Shown here: positions 1-8,638 of the stretch, piece by piece
Layout: each line of letters opens with the position of its first letter
How positions within the stretch are numbered: position 1 is the first letter of the stretch
NCBI RefSeq assembly: GCF_028307215.1
Contig: NZ_JAQMHV010000003.1
Span: 62,001-126,000 of the forward strand
Origin: Falsirhodobacter sp. 20TX0035
GTDB lineage: Bacteria; Pseudomonadota; Alphaproteobacteria; Rhodobacterales; Rhodobacteraceae
DNA length: 64,000 nucleotides
Reading direction: 5' to 3'
Made by a program: the position numbers and the translations under genes
The notes under the pieces: model-generated
Told to the model about the DNA's origin: nothing
The model's database searches: none
What the model saw: only the letters and a program-made list of their open reading frames with translations

Positions 1-661
1 GCGTGACGGCCAGACGGCCGTTTTCCAGCGTCTGGGCCAGCCCGTCCACCATGATCAGCTTCGGCCCCGTCTCGTTCCGGACCAGAAAGGCGCGTTCGGC
101 GGTGTAGATCACCTGCTCGACGCCCCGGTCGTCCTGCAGGAACATGCCCTGCATCTCTCCGTTCGGGGAAATCTCGCGGATGAACAGTGTAACGCCGTCC
201 ACGGGGTGCAGGAACTCCCCGTCCTTCACGAATTGCGAGGCGAGGCTGTCGCGCACCTCGGCCGTGCGGTCGGCAAGGATGGTGCGGGACATCGGGACCA
301 GCAGGTTCATCAGGATCAGCATCATCACGGCCACGATCACCCCGAAGATCGCGGCCGGGCGCGCCAGCCGGAACGCCGAAAAGCCCGTGGCCTGCATCAC
401 CACCAGTTCGGATTCCGCCATCAGGCGGTTCACCACATAGACCGTCGCCACGAAGGCCGAGATCGGCAGCACCAGACGGATCACGTTGGGCAGCGACAAA
501 AGCGAGAATTCCAGGAAGACGAGCGCGGACTGACCGTCGCTGATCAGATCCTCGAACAGGCCGACGGCGGTGTTGATCCAGTAGATCGCGACCAGCACCA
601 GCGAGAAGAAACCGAACAGCGCCAGAAGTTGCGACAGCATGTACCTGTCGAATCTTGCCAC
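1..661 (-). CDS. lptF: LPS export permease LptF (N-terminal part, cut by window edge)
   Basis: LptF is an inner-membrane permease subunit of the LptB2FG transporter, which pulls lipopolysaccharide out of the inner membrane toward the periplasmic Lpt bridge. About 220 N-terminal residues are visible. Hydrophobic segments lie near residues 11-29, 55-77 and 103-122, and the family's conserved cytoplasmic loop NRLMAESE is at 78-85. The start is taken as GTG at 661, giving VARFDRYML, because GAGGG lies 5 nt upstream; an in-frame ATG at 673 is the alternative. The gene is divergent from pepA, a common proteobacterial arrangement. The periplasmic jellyroll and the C-terminus lie off the left edge. 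LptG is the only close alternative, but the opening sequence fits LptF better. Confidence 0.88.
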   Translation of the reverse strand, partial: MARFDRYMLSQLLALFGFFSLVLVAIYWINTAVGLFEDLISDGQSALVFLEFSLLSLPNVIRLVLPISAFVATVYVVNRLMAESELVVMQATGFSAFRLARPAAIFGVIVAVMMLILMNLLVPMSRTILADRTAEVRDSLASQFVKDGEFLHPVDGVTLFIREISPNGEMQGMFLQDDRGVEQVIYTAERAFLVRNETGPKLIMVDGLAQTLENGRLAVT

Positions 662-792
662 CTCTGCCCTCATGCTTCTTGTTGTTTGGCGGCAAGGTAG
701 CGCAAGACCGCGGCAGGGAAAACTGCTATCTGGCCTTCCCCCGGCGCGGGGGCTACGCTCACGCGGAACCTTGCCCTTCCCAGGAGACGCCG

Positions 793-2262
793 ATGACCGC
801 CCCCGTGACCATCCAGTTCGTTGAAACGGATCTTGACCGCGTCGAGGGCGCGGCGGGCCGTGTGGTCGTGTTCCTGGGCACCGACGGCAAGATGGGCGCG
901 GGTGCCCGCAAGGTGGACCGGCTGACCCGCGGGGCGCTGAAGCGCGTGGCGGCCTCGGACGCGTTCGCCCGGCTGAAACCGGGTGAGGGGCTGGATCTGG
1001 CCTTTCCGGCGGGGCTGGCCGCGCCGGCGCTGCAGGTGATCCGGCTGGACCGCAAGGACGACGTGGCCGCCGCCCGCCGCGCGGGGGCCGCGATCGGCCG
1101 CGCGCTGGGCGCCGAGGGCGCGCTGGTGCTGGCCGACACCGTGGCGCAGGCGGCGGAGCTGTCCTTCGGCCTGGCCCTGCGCGCCTATCAGTTCACCGAC
1201 CGCAAGAGCCGTCCGCCCGAGAGTTTCGGCGGCGTCACGATGATGGTGAACGGCCCCGAGGCCGTGGCCGCCGAGGCCGCCCCCCTGGCCGCGCTGGCCG
1301 AGGGTGTGTTCTTCACCCGCGATCTGGTCAACGAACCCGCCAACATCCTGACGACCGAGGATTTCGCCGCCCGCCTGGCCGCCATGCAGGAACTGGGCCT
1401 TGAGGTGGAGATCCTGGAGGAGGCCGATCTGGCCGCGCTGGGCATGGGCGCGCTTCTGGGCGTGGGCATGGGGTCGGAAACCCCCTCCAAGGTCGTGGTC
1501 ATGCACTGGAACGGCGGCGGGGACGAGGCGCCCTTCGCGCTGGTCGGCAAGGGCGTCGTGTTCGACACGGGCGGCATCTCCATCAAGCCCGCCGGCGGGA
1601 TGGAGGAGATGACCATGGATATGGGCGGCGCGGGCACCGTAGCGGGCGTCATGCGCGCGCTGGCGCTGCGCAAGGCCAAGGCGAACGTTGTGGGTCTTGT
1701 GGGGCTGGTGGAAAACATGCCCGACGGGCGGGCCCAGCGCCCCGGCGACGTCGTGACGTCCATGAAGGGCGACACGATCGAGGTCATCAACACCGACGCC
1801 GAAGGCCGCCTCGTGCTGGCCGACGTGATGTGGTACGCGCAGGAACGCTTCAACCCCAGCGGGATGATCAACCTCGCCACCCTGACGGGCGCGATCATCG
1901 TGGCCCTGGGGTATGAGCACACGGGCGTCTTTTCCAACGACGACCCGCTGTGCGACGCTTTCCTGTCCGCCGCGAAGGCCGAGGGCGAGGGGGCGTGGCG
2001 CCTGCCCATGGGCGAGGCCTATGGCGCGGTGCTGAAATCCCGCGTGGCCGACATCCGCAACGTCGGCACGGGACGCGAGGGCGGGTCCATCGTGGCGGCG
2101 CAGTTCCTGGGCCGGTTCGTGAAGGACGGGATGCCGTGGATCCATCTGGACATCGCGGGCACGGCGCTGTCGAAGGGCGACACGCTTCTGGCGCCCAAGG
2201 GGGCGACGGGCTGGGGCGTGCTGGCGCTGAACCGCCTGATCCGCGACCGTTTCGAACGGTGA
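793..2262 (+). CDS. pepA: Leucyl aminopeptidase (M17 family)
   Basis: This cytosolic dizinc/manganese exopeptidase releases N-terminal residues, typically leucine, from peptides. The 489-residue length is normal for the family. The catalytic half shows GKGVVFDTGG at 252-261, the metal-bridging region SIKP at 263-266, and the M17 signature NTDAEGRL at 333-340. The start ATG at 793 follows AGGAG at 782-786; the frame is open upstream but without family similarity. holC begins 4 bp after the stop, so the two are probably co-transcribed, and lptF is divergent. In enterobacteria PepA also binds DNA; nothing here shows whether that holds in this organism. Confidence 0.96.
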   Translation: MTAPVTIQFVETDLDRVEGAAGRVVVFLGTDGKMGAGARKVDRLTRGALKRVAASDAFARLKPGEGLDLAFPAGLAAPALQVIRLDRKDDVAAARRAGAAIGRALGAEGALVLADTVAQAAELSFGLALRAYQFTDRKSRPPESFGGVTMMVNGPEAVAAEAAPLAALAEGVFFTRDLVNEPANILTTEDFAARLAAMQELGLEVEILEEADLAALGMGALLGVGMGSETPSKVVVMHWNGGGDEAPFALVGKGVVFDTGGISIKPAGGMEEMTMDMGGAGTVAGVMRALALRKAKANVVGLVGLVENMPDGRAQRPGDVVTSMKGDTIEVINTDAEGRLVLADVMWYAQERFNPSGMINLATLTGAIIVALGYEHTGVFSNDDPLCDAFLSAAKAEGEGAWRLPMGEAYGAVLKSRVADIRNVGTGREGGSIVAAQFLGRFVKDGMPWIHLDIAGTALSKGDTLLAPKGATGWGVLALNRLIRDRFER

Positions 2263-2266
2263 TGTT

Positions 2267-2728
2267 GTGGCGGTGATGTTCTATCACCTGTCGCACTCCC
2301 GGCTGGAGGATACGGCGTTCACGCTTCTGACCCGCGCGCTGGGTCAGGGGTGGCGGGTCATGGTGCGGGGGGATGACGCCACGCTGGCCCGGCTGGACCA
2401 GGCGTTGTGGACCCTGTCCGACGACAGCTTCCTACCCCACGGGCGGGAGGGCGGCCCCCATGACGCCGCGCAGCCCGTGCTGCTGGGCGAAGGCGCGATC
2501 GGCAATGGGGCAAACTGCCTGATGGTGGTGGGCGACGCCGCCTTCGACCCGGCCGAGGCCGCGCCCTTGGAGCGGCTGTGGGTGCTGTTCGACGGGCTGG
2601 ACGACCGCGCCTTGGCCCGCGCTCGCGACCAGTGGCGCGCGGTGGTCGGTTCCGGCGTCACCGCACAGTATTGGTCCGAGGAAGGCGGGCGGTGGGAGAA
2701 GAAGGCCGAACGTTCGGCTTCTTCATGA
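2267..2728 (+). CDS. holC: DNA polymerase III chi subunit
   Basis: The chi subunit of the clamp-loader assembly links DNA polymerase III holoenzyme to single-strand-binding protein. The 153-residue product begins with FYHLSHSRLEDTAFTLL, typical of HolC, where an N-terminal strand and helix precede a Rossmann-like core. The start is GTG at 2267; ATG at 2276 is possible. It follows pepA by 4 bp, and its TGA overlaps the next gene's ATG (ATGA at 2725-2728), indicating translational coupling. The pepA-holC pairing is conserved widely in proteobacteria and supports the call. Confidence 0.9.
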   Translation: MAVMFYHLSHSRLEDTAFTLLTRALGQGWRVMVRGDDATLARLDQALWTLSDDSFLPHGREGGPHDAAQPVLLGEGAIGNGANCLMVVGDAAFDPAEAAPLERLWVLFDGLDDRALARARDQWRAVVGSGVTAQYWSEEGGRWEKKAERSASS

Positions 2729-3204
2729 AGATACGCCCGGAAGCCTTGGAAGATCATCAGAAAATCACGGAACTGGTAGCCGTCGCCTATCAGGGGGCGG
2801 AGGAAAGCACGCTGGTCGACGCGCTGCGGCCCGACGCGCATCTGTCGCTGGTGGCCGAGGATGAGGGCGAGATCGTCGGCCATGCCCTCCTGTCGCCACT
2901 GGAGGCGCCCTTTGCCGCGGGCGCGCTGGCGCCGCTGTCCGTGGCGCCCTTGTGGCAGGGCCAAGGCATCGGCGGCGCCCTGGTGCGCGAGGTGTGCCGC
3001 CTTGCGCCCTGCGACGCGATCTTCCTGCGCGGCGATCCAGCCTTCTACGGGCGCTTCGGGTTTCGGGCGGATCTTGCGGCGGGATACGCCTGCGTCTTTG
3101 CCGGGCCGTTCTTTCTGGTGAAACCGCTGCGCGACATTCCGGCCACGGGCCGCGTCCTGTATCCGCGCGCCTTCAGCGCTGCAGGATCATCTGGTCCCCG
3201 CTGA
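2725..3204 (+). CDS. GNAT-family N-acetyltransferase (YhbS-like)
   Basis: This 159-residue single-domain acetyltransferase probably transfers an acetyl group from acetyl-CoA to an amine; the substrate is unknown. The CoA-binding region is visible as LSVAPLWQGQGIGGALV, with the Q/RxxGxG/A core in QGQGIG, and GDPAFYGRFGF is characteristic of YhbS-like proteins. The ATG at 2725 overlaps the holC stop by 4 bp, so it is the third gene of a pepA-holC operon. The last 32 bp overlap the convergent protease gene. The family is confident; the specific function is not. Confidence 0.85.
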   Translation: MKIRPEALEDHQKITELVAVAYQGAEESTLVDALRPDAHLSLVAEDEGEIVGHALLSPLEAPFAAGALAPLSVAPLWQGQGIGGALVREVCRLAPCDAIFLRGDPAFYGRFGFRADLAAGYACVFAGPFFLVKPLRDIPATGRVLYPRAFSAAGSSGPR

Positions 3205-3748
3205 TGCGGATGTCGAACTGGCCGAGATAGCTCATCCCCAGAAGCGAGGTGTCCAGCTCTCCGCTGTTGACATAGGCGGGCAGGCGGGGATCGGCGGTGT
3301 CGCCCAGCCGCACGTCGCGCAGCTCCACCCGCGCGGTCTGCACCGGGCCGTTGGCGGTATAGGCGGTGCCGAGATAGTCCAGATCGTCCGGATCAAAGCC
3401 CAAGGTCCGCGCGTCACGGGCGGATAGCACCACCTCGCTCGCCCCCGTGTCGGCCATGAAGCGGACGGGCGTGCCGCCGATTTCCAGCGTGATGTAGTAA
3501 TGGCCGTCGGGGGCGCGGGGAATGTCGATCTCTCCGCCCTCCATCACCTGCTGGCCGGGGGAAAGGGTCGGCCCCATCTCAGTCCACAGGCCGTAGCCCG
3601 CGGCCACGGCCAAGAAGATCAGGCCCCAGGCCATGGCGGTGCGCAGGGCGGACCCCATGCGCCCGCGATATTCGACGAGAACCCAGCCGCCGACAAAAGT
3701 CAGCAGCAGAAGAAGATAGGCGACGCGGCCGAATTCGAAGCTTTCCAT
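3173..3748 (-). CDS. Membrane-anchored retropepsin-like aspartic protease (TIGR02281 type)
   Basis: The protein is predicted to be a single-domain, retropepsin-like aspartic protease of the clan AA family found widely in alphaproteobacteria. In 191 residues, two hydrophobic segments at about 9-25 and 38-54 anchor the protein. The catalytic motif DTGAS is at 100-104, followed by a C-terminal beta-rich domain ending [17 protein letters not shown]. Such proteins are thought to dimerise to complete the active site and to face the periplasm; neither can be seen here. The start ATG at 3748 precedes MESFEF. Its 3' end overlaps the convergent acetyltransferase by 32 bp. Confidence 0.85.
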   Translation of the reverse strand: MESFEFGRVAYLLLLLTFVGGWVLVEYRGRMGSALRTAMAWGLIFLAVAAGYGLWTEMGPTLSPGQQVMEGGEIDIPRAPDGHYYITLEIGGTPVRFMADTGASEVVLSARDARTLGFDPDDLDYLGTAYTANGPVQTARVELRDVRLGDTADPRLPAYVNSGELDTSLLGMSYLGQFDIRISGDQMILQR

Positions 3749-3767
3749 GCCTCCTGATATAGGGAGG

Positions 3768-5603
3768 TCAGCCCGCCGCCTCCAGCTTCTCTTGCGCGCG
3801 CAGCCAAAGATCCTCGGCCCGGTCGAGGCCTTCCATGACCTCGGCGTATTTCTTCTGCCAGACGGCGGCCTCATCCGGGCGTTCGTACAGCACCGGATCG
3901 GACAGCTTCCTGGCCAGCTTGTCGCGCATGTCGTTCAGCTTGGTCACCCGCTCCTCGCACTTGCGCACCTCGGTGCGGAGGGCGGAGATGTCCTCGCGGC
4001 TGGCTGTGGGTTTCTTCTTCTCGACCTTGGGCTTTTCCGGCTCGTCCCCCGCCAGAAGCAGGCGGCGATAGGCCTCCAGATCCTGATCGAAGGGCGTCAC
4101 GGCCCCGTCCTTCACCAGCCACAGCCGGTCGGCGACCAGCGACAGAAGGTGCATGTCGTGGCTAACCAGCACCACGGCGCCGGAATAGCTGTTCAGCGCT
4201 TCGGTCAGCGCTTCGCGGCTTTCCATGTCAAGGTGGTTGGTCGGTTCGTCGAGGATCAGCAGGTGCGGCGCATCCAGCGTGGCCAGCAGCAGCGACAGGC
4301 GCGCCTTCTGGCCGCCCGACAGGCGGCCCACGGCGGTTTCCGCCTGATCCGCGCCCAGACCGAAGCCGGCCAGGCGAGCGCGCAGGCGCGGCTGGCCTTC
4401 GGCGGACCGCATCCGTTGAAGGTGCTGCAAGGGCGTCTCGTCCACGAACAGCTCATCCACCTGATGCTGCGCGAAATAGCCGATGCGCAGCTTGGAGGAC
4501 TTGGTGAACTTCCCTTCCATCGCCTCAAGTTTCCCGGCCAACAGCTTGGAAAGCGTGGACTTTCCTTCACCATTGCGGCCCAGAAGGGCGATGCGGTCGT
4601 CCTGGTCGATCCGCAGGCTGAGCTTTCGCAGGATCGGCTTGCCGTCATAGCCGACCGACGCACCGTCAAGGTTGATGATCGGGGGCGACAGCTCCTCCGG
4701 CTCGGGGAAGGTGAAGACCATCTGCCGCGCTTCTTCCGGCGGGGTAATCGTTTCCATCTTCTCCAGCTGCTTGACGCGGGACTGGGCCTGCGCGGCTTTC
4801 GAGGCCTTGGCCTTGAAGCGGTCCACGAAGGCCTGAAGATGGGCGCGGCGGGCGTCCTGCTTCTTCGCCTCGGCCGTCAGGACGGCGCGCTTTTCGGCCA
4901 TCTGGCGGGCGAACTGGTCGTAGGGGCCGGTCCAGTAGGTCAGCTTCTTCGAATCCAGATGCAGGATGCCCTGCACGGCGCGGTTCAGAAGCCCCCGATC
5001 GTGCGAGATGATCAGCACGGTGTGCGGGTATTTCTGAAGGTAGCTTTCCAGCCACAGCGCCCCTTCGAGGTCGAGGTAGTTGGTCGGTTCGTCCAGCAGC
5101 AGAAGGTCGGGCTGCGCGAACAGCACGCCGGCCAGCGCCACCCGCATCCGCCACCCGCCCGAAAAGTCCGAGCAGGGGCGCAGCTGCGCCTCGGCGTCGA
5201 AGCCCAGACCTTTCAGGATGGCCGAGGCGCGGCCTTCGGCGGACCAGGCGTCGATGTCGGCCAACCGCGTCTGGATGTCCGAGATGCGGTTGGGATCGGT
5301 GGCCGTCGCGGATTCGGCCAGCAGCTCCGCCCGCTCGGTGTCGGCGGCCAGCACCGTGTCCAGCAGCGAGGTCGACGACGACGGCACTTCCTGTGCCACG
5401 CCGCCGATGCGGGCGCGGGCAGGAAGGGAAATCTCGCCCCCTTCCAGCACGTTCTCGCCCCGGATCAGGCGGAAGAGCGTGGTCTTGCCCGCCCCGTTGC
5501 GCCCGACAAGGCCCACCTTGTGGCCATAGGGGATCGTCGCGGATGCGTTCTCGAAGAGCGGTCGGCCTTCGATCGAATAGCTTATGTCGGAGATACGGAG
5601 CAT
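3768..5603 (-). CDS. ABC-F family ATPase (translation-associated, Uup/YheS-like)
   Basis: This soluble ABC-F ATPase has two ABC domains and no membrane segments. Members act on ribosomes or, as Uup, in genome stability. In 611 residues the first Walker A is GRNGAGKTT at about 34-42, the first signature is FSGGWRMR, the linker between domains is charged and helical, the second Walker A is GRNGEGKST and the second signature is LSGGQKAR. Both Walker B motifs read LLLDEPTN or LILDEPTN. A charged C-terminal coiled coil (about 520-611) is typical. The start is ATG at 5603 (MLRISD). It is divergent from aroG. Confidence 0.9.
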   Translation of the reverse strand: MLRISDISYSIEGRPLFENASATIPYGHKVGLVGRNGAGKTTLFRLIRGENVLEGGEISLPARARIGGVAQEVPSSSTSLLDTVLAADTERAELLAESATATDPNRISDIQTRLADIDAWSAEGRASAILKGLGFDAEAQLRPCSDFSGGWRMRVALAGVLFAQPDLLLLDEPTNYLDLEGALWLESYLQKYPHTVLIISHDRGLLNRAVQGILHLDSKKLTYWTGPYDQFARQMAEKRAVLTAEAKKQDARRAHLQAFVDRFKAKASKAAQAQSRVKQLEKMETITPPEEARQMVFTFPEPEELSPPIINLDGASVGYDGKPILRKLSLRIDQDDRIALLGRNGEGKSTLSKLLAGKLEAMEGKFTKSSKLRIGYFAQHQVDELFVDETPLQHLQRMRSAEGQPRLRARLAGFGLGADQAETAVGRLSGGQKARLSLLLATLDAPHLLILDEPTNHLDMESREALTEALNSYSGAVVLVSHDMHLLSLVADRLWLVKDGAVTPFDQDLEAYRRLLLAGDEPEKPKVEKKKPTASREDISALRTEVRKCEERVTKLNDMRDKLARKLSDPVLYERPDEAAVWQKKYAEVMEGLDRAEDLWLRAQEKLEAAG

Positions 5604-5662
5604 GCCCGTGGCTTGCCCGAACCCGCGCCCGCCGTCAATGGAGTGGCGGGCCCATATCGGCG

Positions 5663-5691
5663 TTTCCATCAGGGTTGTTCTGCGCTATCAC
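5663..5691 (+). promoter_or_regulatory. Candidate promoter of aroG
   Basis: The -35-like TTTCCA (5663-5668) is separated by 17 bp from the -10-like TATCAC (5686-5691), each matching four of six sigma-70 consensus positions. The transcript would start near 5698, about 23 nt before the aroG ATG. This is motif matching only. Confidence 0.3.
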
Positions 5692-5720
5692 GCGTGAACC
5701 CGAAAGTGGTGGAGAGTATC

Positions 5721-7091
5721 ATGACACAAGGCTGGACCAAATCCGACTGGCGCGCGAAACCCCGCATCCAGATGCCGGATTATCCCGACACGGCGGCGCT
5801 GAACGCGGTCGAGGCGCAGCTTGTGAGCTATCCCCCGCTGGTCTTTGCCGGCGAGGCGCGGCGGCTGCGCGGCCAGCTGGCCGACGTGGCGGCGGGCAAG
5901 GCGTTCCTGCTGCAGGGCGGCGACTGCGCCGAAAGCTTCGGTGAATTCCGCGCCGACAACATCCGCGACACGTTCCGCGTGATGCTGCAGATGGCCGTCG
6001 TGCTGACCTATGGCGCGAAGGTGCCCGTGGTGAAGGTGGGCCGGATGGCCGGCCAGTTCGCCAAGCCCCGTTCCGCTCCGATGGAGATGGTGGGCAACAC
6101 CGAGCTGCCGTCCTACCGCGGCGACATCATCAACGGCTTCGACTTCACGCCCGAGGCGCGGATCCCCGATCCCCAGCGGATGCTTCAGGCCTACACCCAG
6201 GCGGCGGCGACGCTGAACCTGCTGCGCGCGTTTTCCACGGGCGGCTTTGCCGACATCCACCGTGTTCATTCCTGGACGCTGGGCTTCACCAATGACGACA
6301 AGGCCGAACGCTACCGCGAATTGTCGAACCGCATCGGCGATGCGCTGGACTTCATGACGGCGGCCGGGGTGAACGCCGACACCGCGCACACGCTGTCGAA
6401 GGTCGATTTCTACACCAGCCACGAAGCGCTGCTGCTGGAATATGAAGAGGCGCTGTGCCGCGTCGACAGCATCTCGGGCAAGCCGGTGGCGGGGTCGGGG
6501 CACATGATCTGGATCGGCGACCGCACGCGGCAGCCCGATGGCGCGCATGTGGAATTTGCCCGCGGCGTGCTGAACCCGATCGGCCTGAAATGCGGGCCCA
6601 CCACCACGGCCGAGGATCTGAAGATCCTGATGGCCAAGCTGAACCCCGAAAACGAGGCTGGCCGCCTGACCCTGATCGCGCGCTTCGGCGCGGGCAGGGT
6701 GGGCGACCACCTGCCGCGCCTGATCAAGGCCGTGCAGGAGGAAGGCGCGAACGTGGTCTGGTCCTGCGATCCGATGCACGGTAACACGATCAAGTCGCCC
6801 TCGGGCTACAAGACGCGGCCGTTCGACGACGTGCTGTCCGAGGTGCGGGACTTCTTCGGCGTCCATCGCGCGGAAGGCACGATCCCCGGCGGCGTGCATT
6901 TCGAGATGACGGGGCAGGATGTGACGGAATGCACCGGCGGCCTGCGCGCCGTCACGGATGAAAACCTGCAGGACCGCTATCACACCGCCTGCGATCCCCG
7001 CCTGAACGCCAGCCAGTCGCTGGAACTGGCCTTCCTTGTGGCCGAAGAGTTGTCCGCCCGTCGGGATGAGGCCCGCCGCGTCGCGGTTTGA
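5721..7091 (+). CDS. Class II (plant-type) 3-deoxy-7-phosphoheptulonate synthase
   Basis: The enzyme condenses phosphoenolpyruvate with erythrose 4-phosphate, the first step of the shikimate pathway. The 456-residue size fits the class II (AroH/plant-type) family rather than the roughly 350-residue AroFGH class I. Conserved stretches include [11 protein letters not shown] near the N-terminus, WIGDRTRQ, the metal-site region CDPMHGNT and [18 protein letters not shown] at 5721 follows GGAGAG at 5711-5716. It is divergent from the ABC-F gene and followed by a strong stem-loop at 7114-7145. No aromatic-amino-acid leader peptide was seen upstream. Confidence 0.95.
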   Translation: MTQGWTKSDWRAKPRIQMPDYPDTAALNAVEAQLVSYPPLVFAGEARRLRGQLADVAAGKAFLLQGGDCAESFGEFRADNIRDTFRVMLQMAVVLTYGAKVPVVKVGRMAGQFAKPRSAPMEMVGNTELPSYRGDIINGFDFTPEARIPDPQRMLQAYTQAAATLNLLRAFSTGGFADIHRVHSWTLGFTNDDKAERYRELSNRIGDALDFMTAAGVNADTAHTLSKVDFYTSHEALLLEYEEALCRVDSISGKPVAGSGHMIWIGDRTRQPDGAHVEFARGVLNPIGLKCGPTTTAEDLKILMAKLNPENEAGRLTLIARFGAGRVGDHLPRLIKAVQEEGANVVWSCDPMHGNTIKSPSGYKTRPFDDVLSEVRDFFGVHRAEGTIPGGVHFEMTGQDVTECTGGLRAVTDENLQDRYHTACDPRLNASQSLELAFLVAEELSARRDEARRVAV

Positions 7092-7113
7092 GCGGGGTCA
7101 CGCTGTCATGATC

Positions 7114-7145
7114 CCCTGCGCGGTTGGCTTCCCGGCCGCGCAGGG
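7114..7145 (+). terminator. Stem-loop after aroG
   Basis: Perfect 10-bp arms CCCTGCGCGG (7114-7123) and CCGCGCAGGG (7136-7145) enclose a 12-nt loop. No run of T follows, so it may be a weak or factor-assisted terminator, or an mRNA 3'-end stabiliser between aroG and the DUF4177 gene. Confidence 0.5.
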
Positions 7146-7177
7146 CTATCTCCTTTCGCAGATATACGGAGACAGTC

Positions 7178-7522
7178 ATGACGCGCTTTGAATACCAGGT
7201 CGTTCCCGCCCCCTCGAAGGGGGAAAAGGCGCGCGGAGTCCGCAACGGGACGGAACGGTTCGCGCTGGCGCTGGCTGCCGTCATGAACCGCATGGGGCGC
7301 GAAGGCTGGGAATACGTCCGCGCCGAAAGCCTTCCGGCCGAGGAGAAGTCCGGCCTGTTCCGCAGCGCGACCACCCTGCAGCACGTCCTCGTATTCCGCC
7401 GCACGGTTGGCGATGACACGGCCCGCATGGGTGCGGTGGAAGTGACGACGGGGTCGGTGCAGGCGCTGCCCGTGGCCAACGCGCCCGAAGGCGTGTCGCG
7501 GCCCATCGGCCCCGCGGTCTAA
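7178..7522 (+). CDS. DUF4177-type protein
   Basis: A 114-residue soluble protein with a short N-terminal domain, FEYQVVPAP then MGREGWEYV, matching DUF4177-like small proteins of unknown function. The C-terminal 30 residues are low in predicted structure. ATG at 7178 follows CGGAG at 7168-7172; the frame is open upstream but lacks similarity. It lies downstream of aroG, separated by a stem-loop, and its TAA shares a 4-bp CTAA overlap with the convergent aminotransferase stop. No function can be assigned. Confidence 0.75.
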   Translation: MTRFEYQVVPAPSKGEKARGVRNGTERFALALAAVMNRMGREGWEYVRAESLPAEEKSGLFRSATTLQHVLVFRRTVGDDTARMGAVEVTTGSVQALPVANAPEGVSRPIGPAV

Positions 7523-8619
7523 CCCCGCGCGGCGGCCAGCGCCTTCGGCAGGGCGGCGGCGAACAGGGCCTGATCCTGTTCGGTGCCGGCGCTGACGCGG
7601 ATGCAGCGATCGTGCGGGGCCACGAAGGGCATTCGCACGAACACGTCCTGCCGCACCAGTTCCCCAAGCACCGCCTTGGCAAAGGCGCCGTCCGCCCCGC
7701 AATCCATCGTCACGAAGTTCGTGGCCGAGGGGAGGGGCGTCAGCCCGTGGGCGCGGGCGATGGAGGACAACTCCTCCCGCCCCGACTGGACCTGCTGGCG
7801 CACATGGTCCAGCCAGGCGGTGTCGGCCAGCGCAGCAAGGGCCCCGGCCTGCGCGATCCGATTCACGCCGAAATGGTTGCGCACCTTGTCGAAGGCGGCG
7901 ATCAGGTCCGCCGCACCGATGGCATAGCCGATCCGCGCGCCCGCCATGCCGTAGGCCTTCGAAAACGTGCGCATCCGGATCACCCGCGGATCCTCGACGG
8001 CGATGCGCGGGATGGCCGTGTTAGGCGCCAGTTCCACATACGCCTCGTCCAGGATCAGGAGGGCGCCGTCCGGCATCGCCTCCACCATCCGTTCCAGCAC
8101 CTCGCCGGAATGGTGGCTGCCCATGGGGTTGTCGGGGTTGGCGATGTAGACCAGCTTGGCGTCCACCTCGCGCGCGCAAGCGATCAGGGCGTCGGGGTCT
8201 TCATGGTTGCCGGCATAGGGCACCTTGTGCAGGACGCCGCCAAAGCCCGCGACGTGGAAGTTGAACGTGGGATAGGCCCCGTCCGAGGTGACGACCGCGT
8301 CGCCCTTGTCGATCAGCAGGCGGACCAGCAGGCCCAGAAGCCCGTCGATCCCTTCGCCCACCACGATGTTCGCCGGCGCCACGCCATGATGGGCCGCCAG
8401 CGCCTGCCGAAGGTCGTGGTTTTCCGGATCGCCGTACATCCACGCCTCGGCCGCCGCCTGCCGCATCGCGTCGATCGCGGCGGGCGAGGGGCCGAAGACG
8501 CTTTCGTTCGCGCCCAGCCGTGCCGCGAAGGGGCGGCCCCGCATCCGCTCCTGCGTTTCCGGGCCCACAAAGGGCACGGTGGAGGGCAGGGACCGGATCA
8601 GAGGCGTGTAGCGGGGCAT
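7519..8619 (-). CDS. HisC-like pyridoxal-phosphate aminotransferase
   Basis: A fold-type I PLP aminotransferase of the histidinol-phosphate/aromatic class, probably transferring the amino group of glutamate to an imidazole or aromatic keto acid. In 366 residues, the PLP-lysine motif is TFSKAYGMAGARIGY, the substrate-side ANPDNPMGS and LDEAYVE motifs are present, and an FVRMPF segment lies near the C-terminus. No other his genes are nearby, so a role in phenylalanine/tyrosine transamination is as likely as histidine synthesis. The start ATG at 8619 (MPRYTPL) lies 19 bp after the valS stop, so the two may be co-transcribed. Confidence 0.85.
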   Translation of the reverse strand: MPRYTPLIRSLPSTVPFVGPETQERMRGRPFAARLGANESVFGPSPAAIDAMRQAAAEAWMYGDPENHDLRQALAAHHGVAPANIVVGEGIDGLLGLLVRLLIDKGDAVVTSDGAYPTFNFHVAGFGGVLHKVPYAGNHEDPDALIACAREVDAKLVYIANPDNPMGSHHSGEVLERMVEAMPDGALLILDEAYVELAPNTAIPRIAVEDPRVIRMRTFSKAYGMAGARIGYAIGAADLIAAFDKVRNHFGVNRIAQAGALAALADTAWLDHVRQQVQSGREELSSIARAHGLTPLPSATNFVTMDCGADGAFAKAVLGELVRQDVFVRMPFVAPHDRCIRVSAGTEQDQALFAAALPKALAAARG

Positions 8620-8638
8620 GGGCGGGCCTTTCGACGGA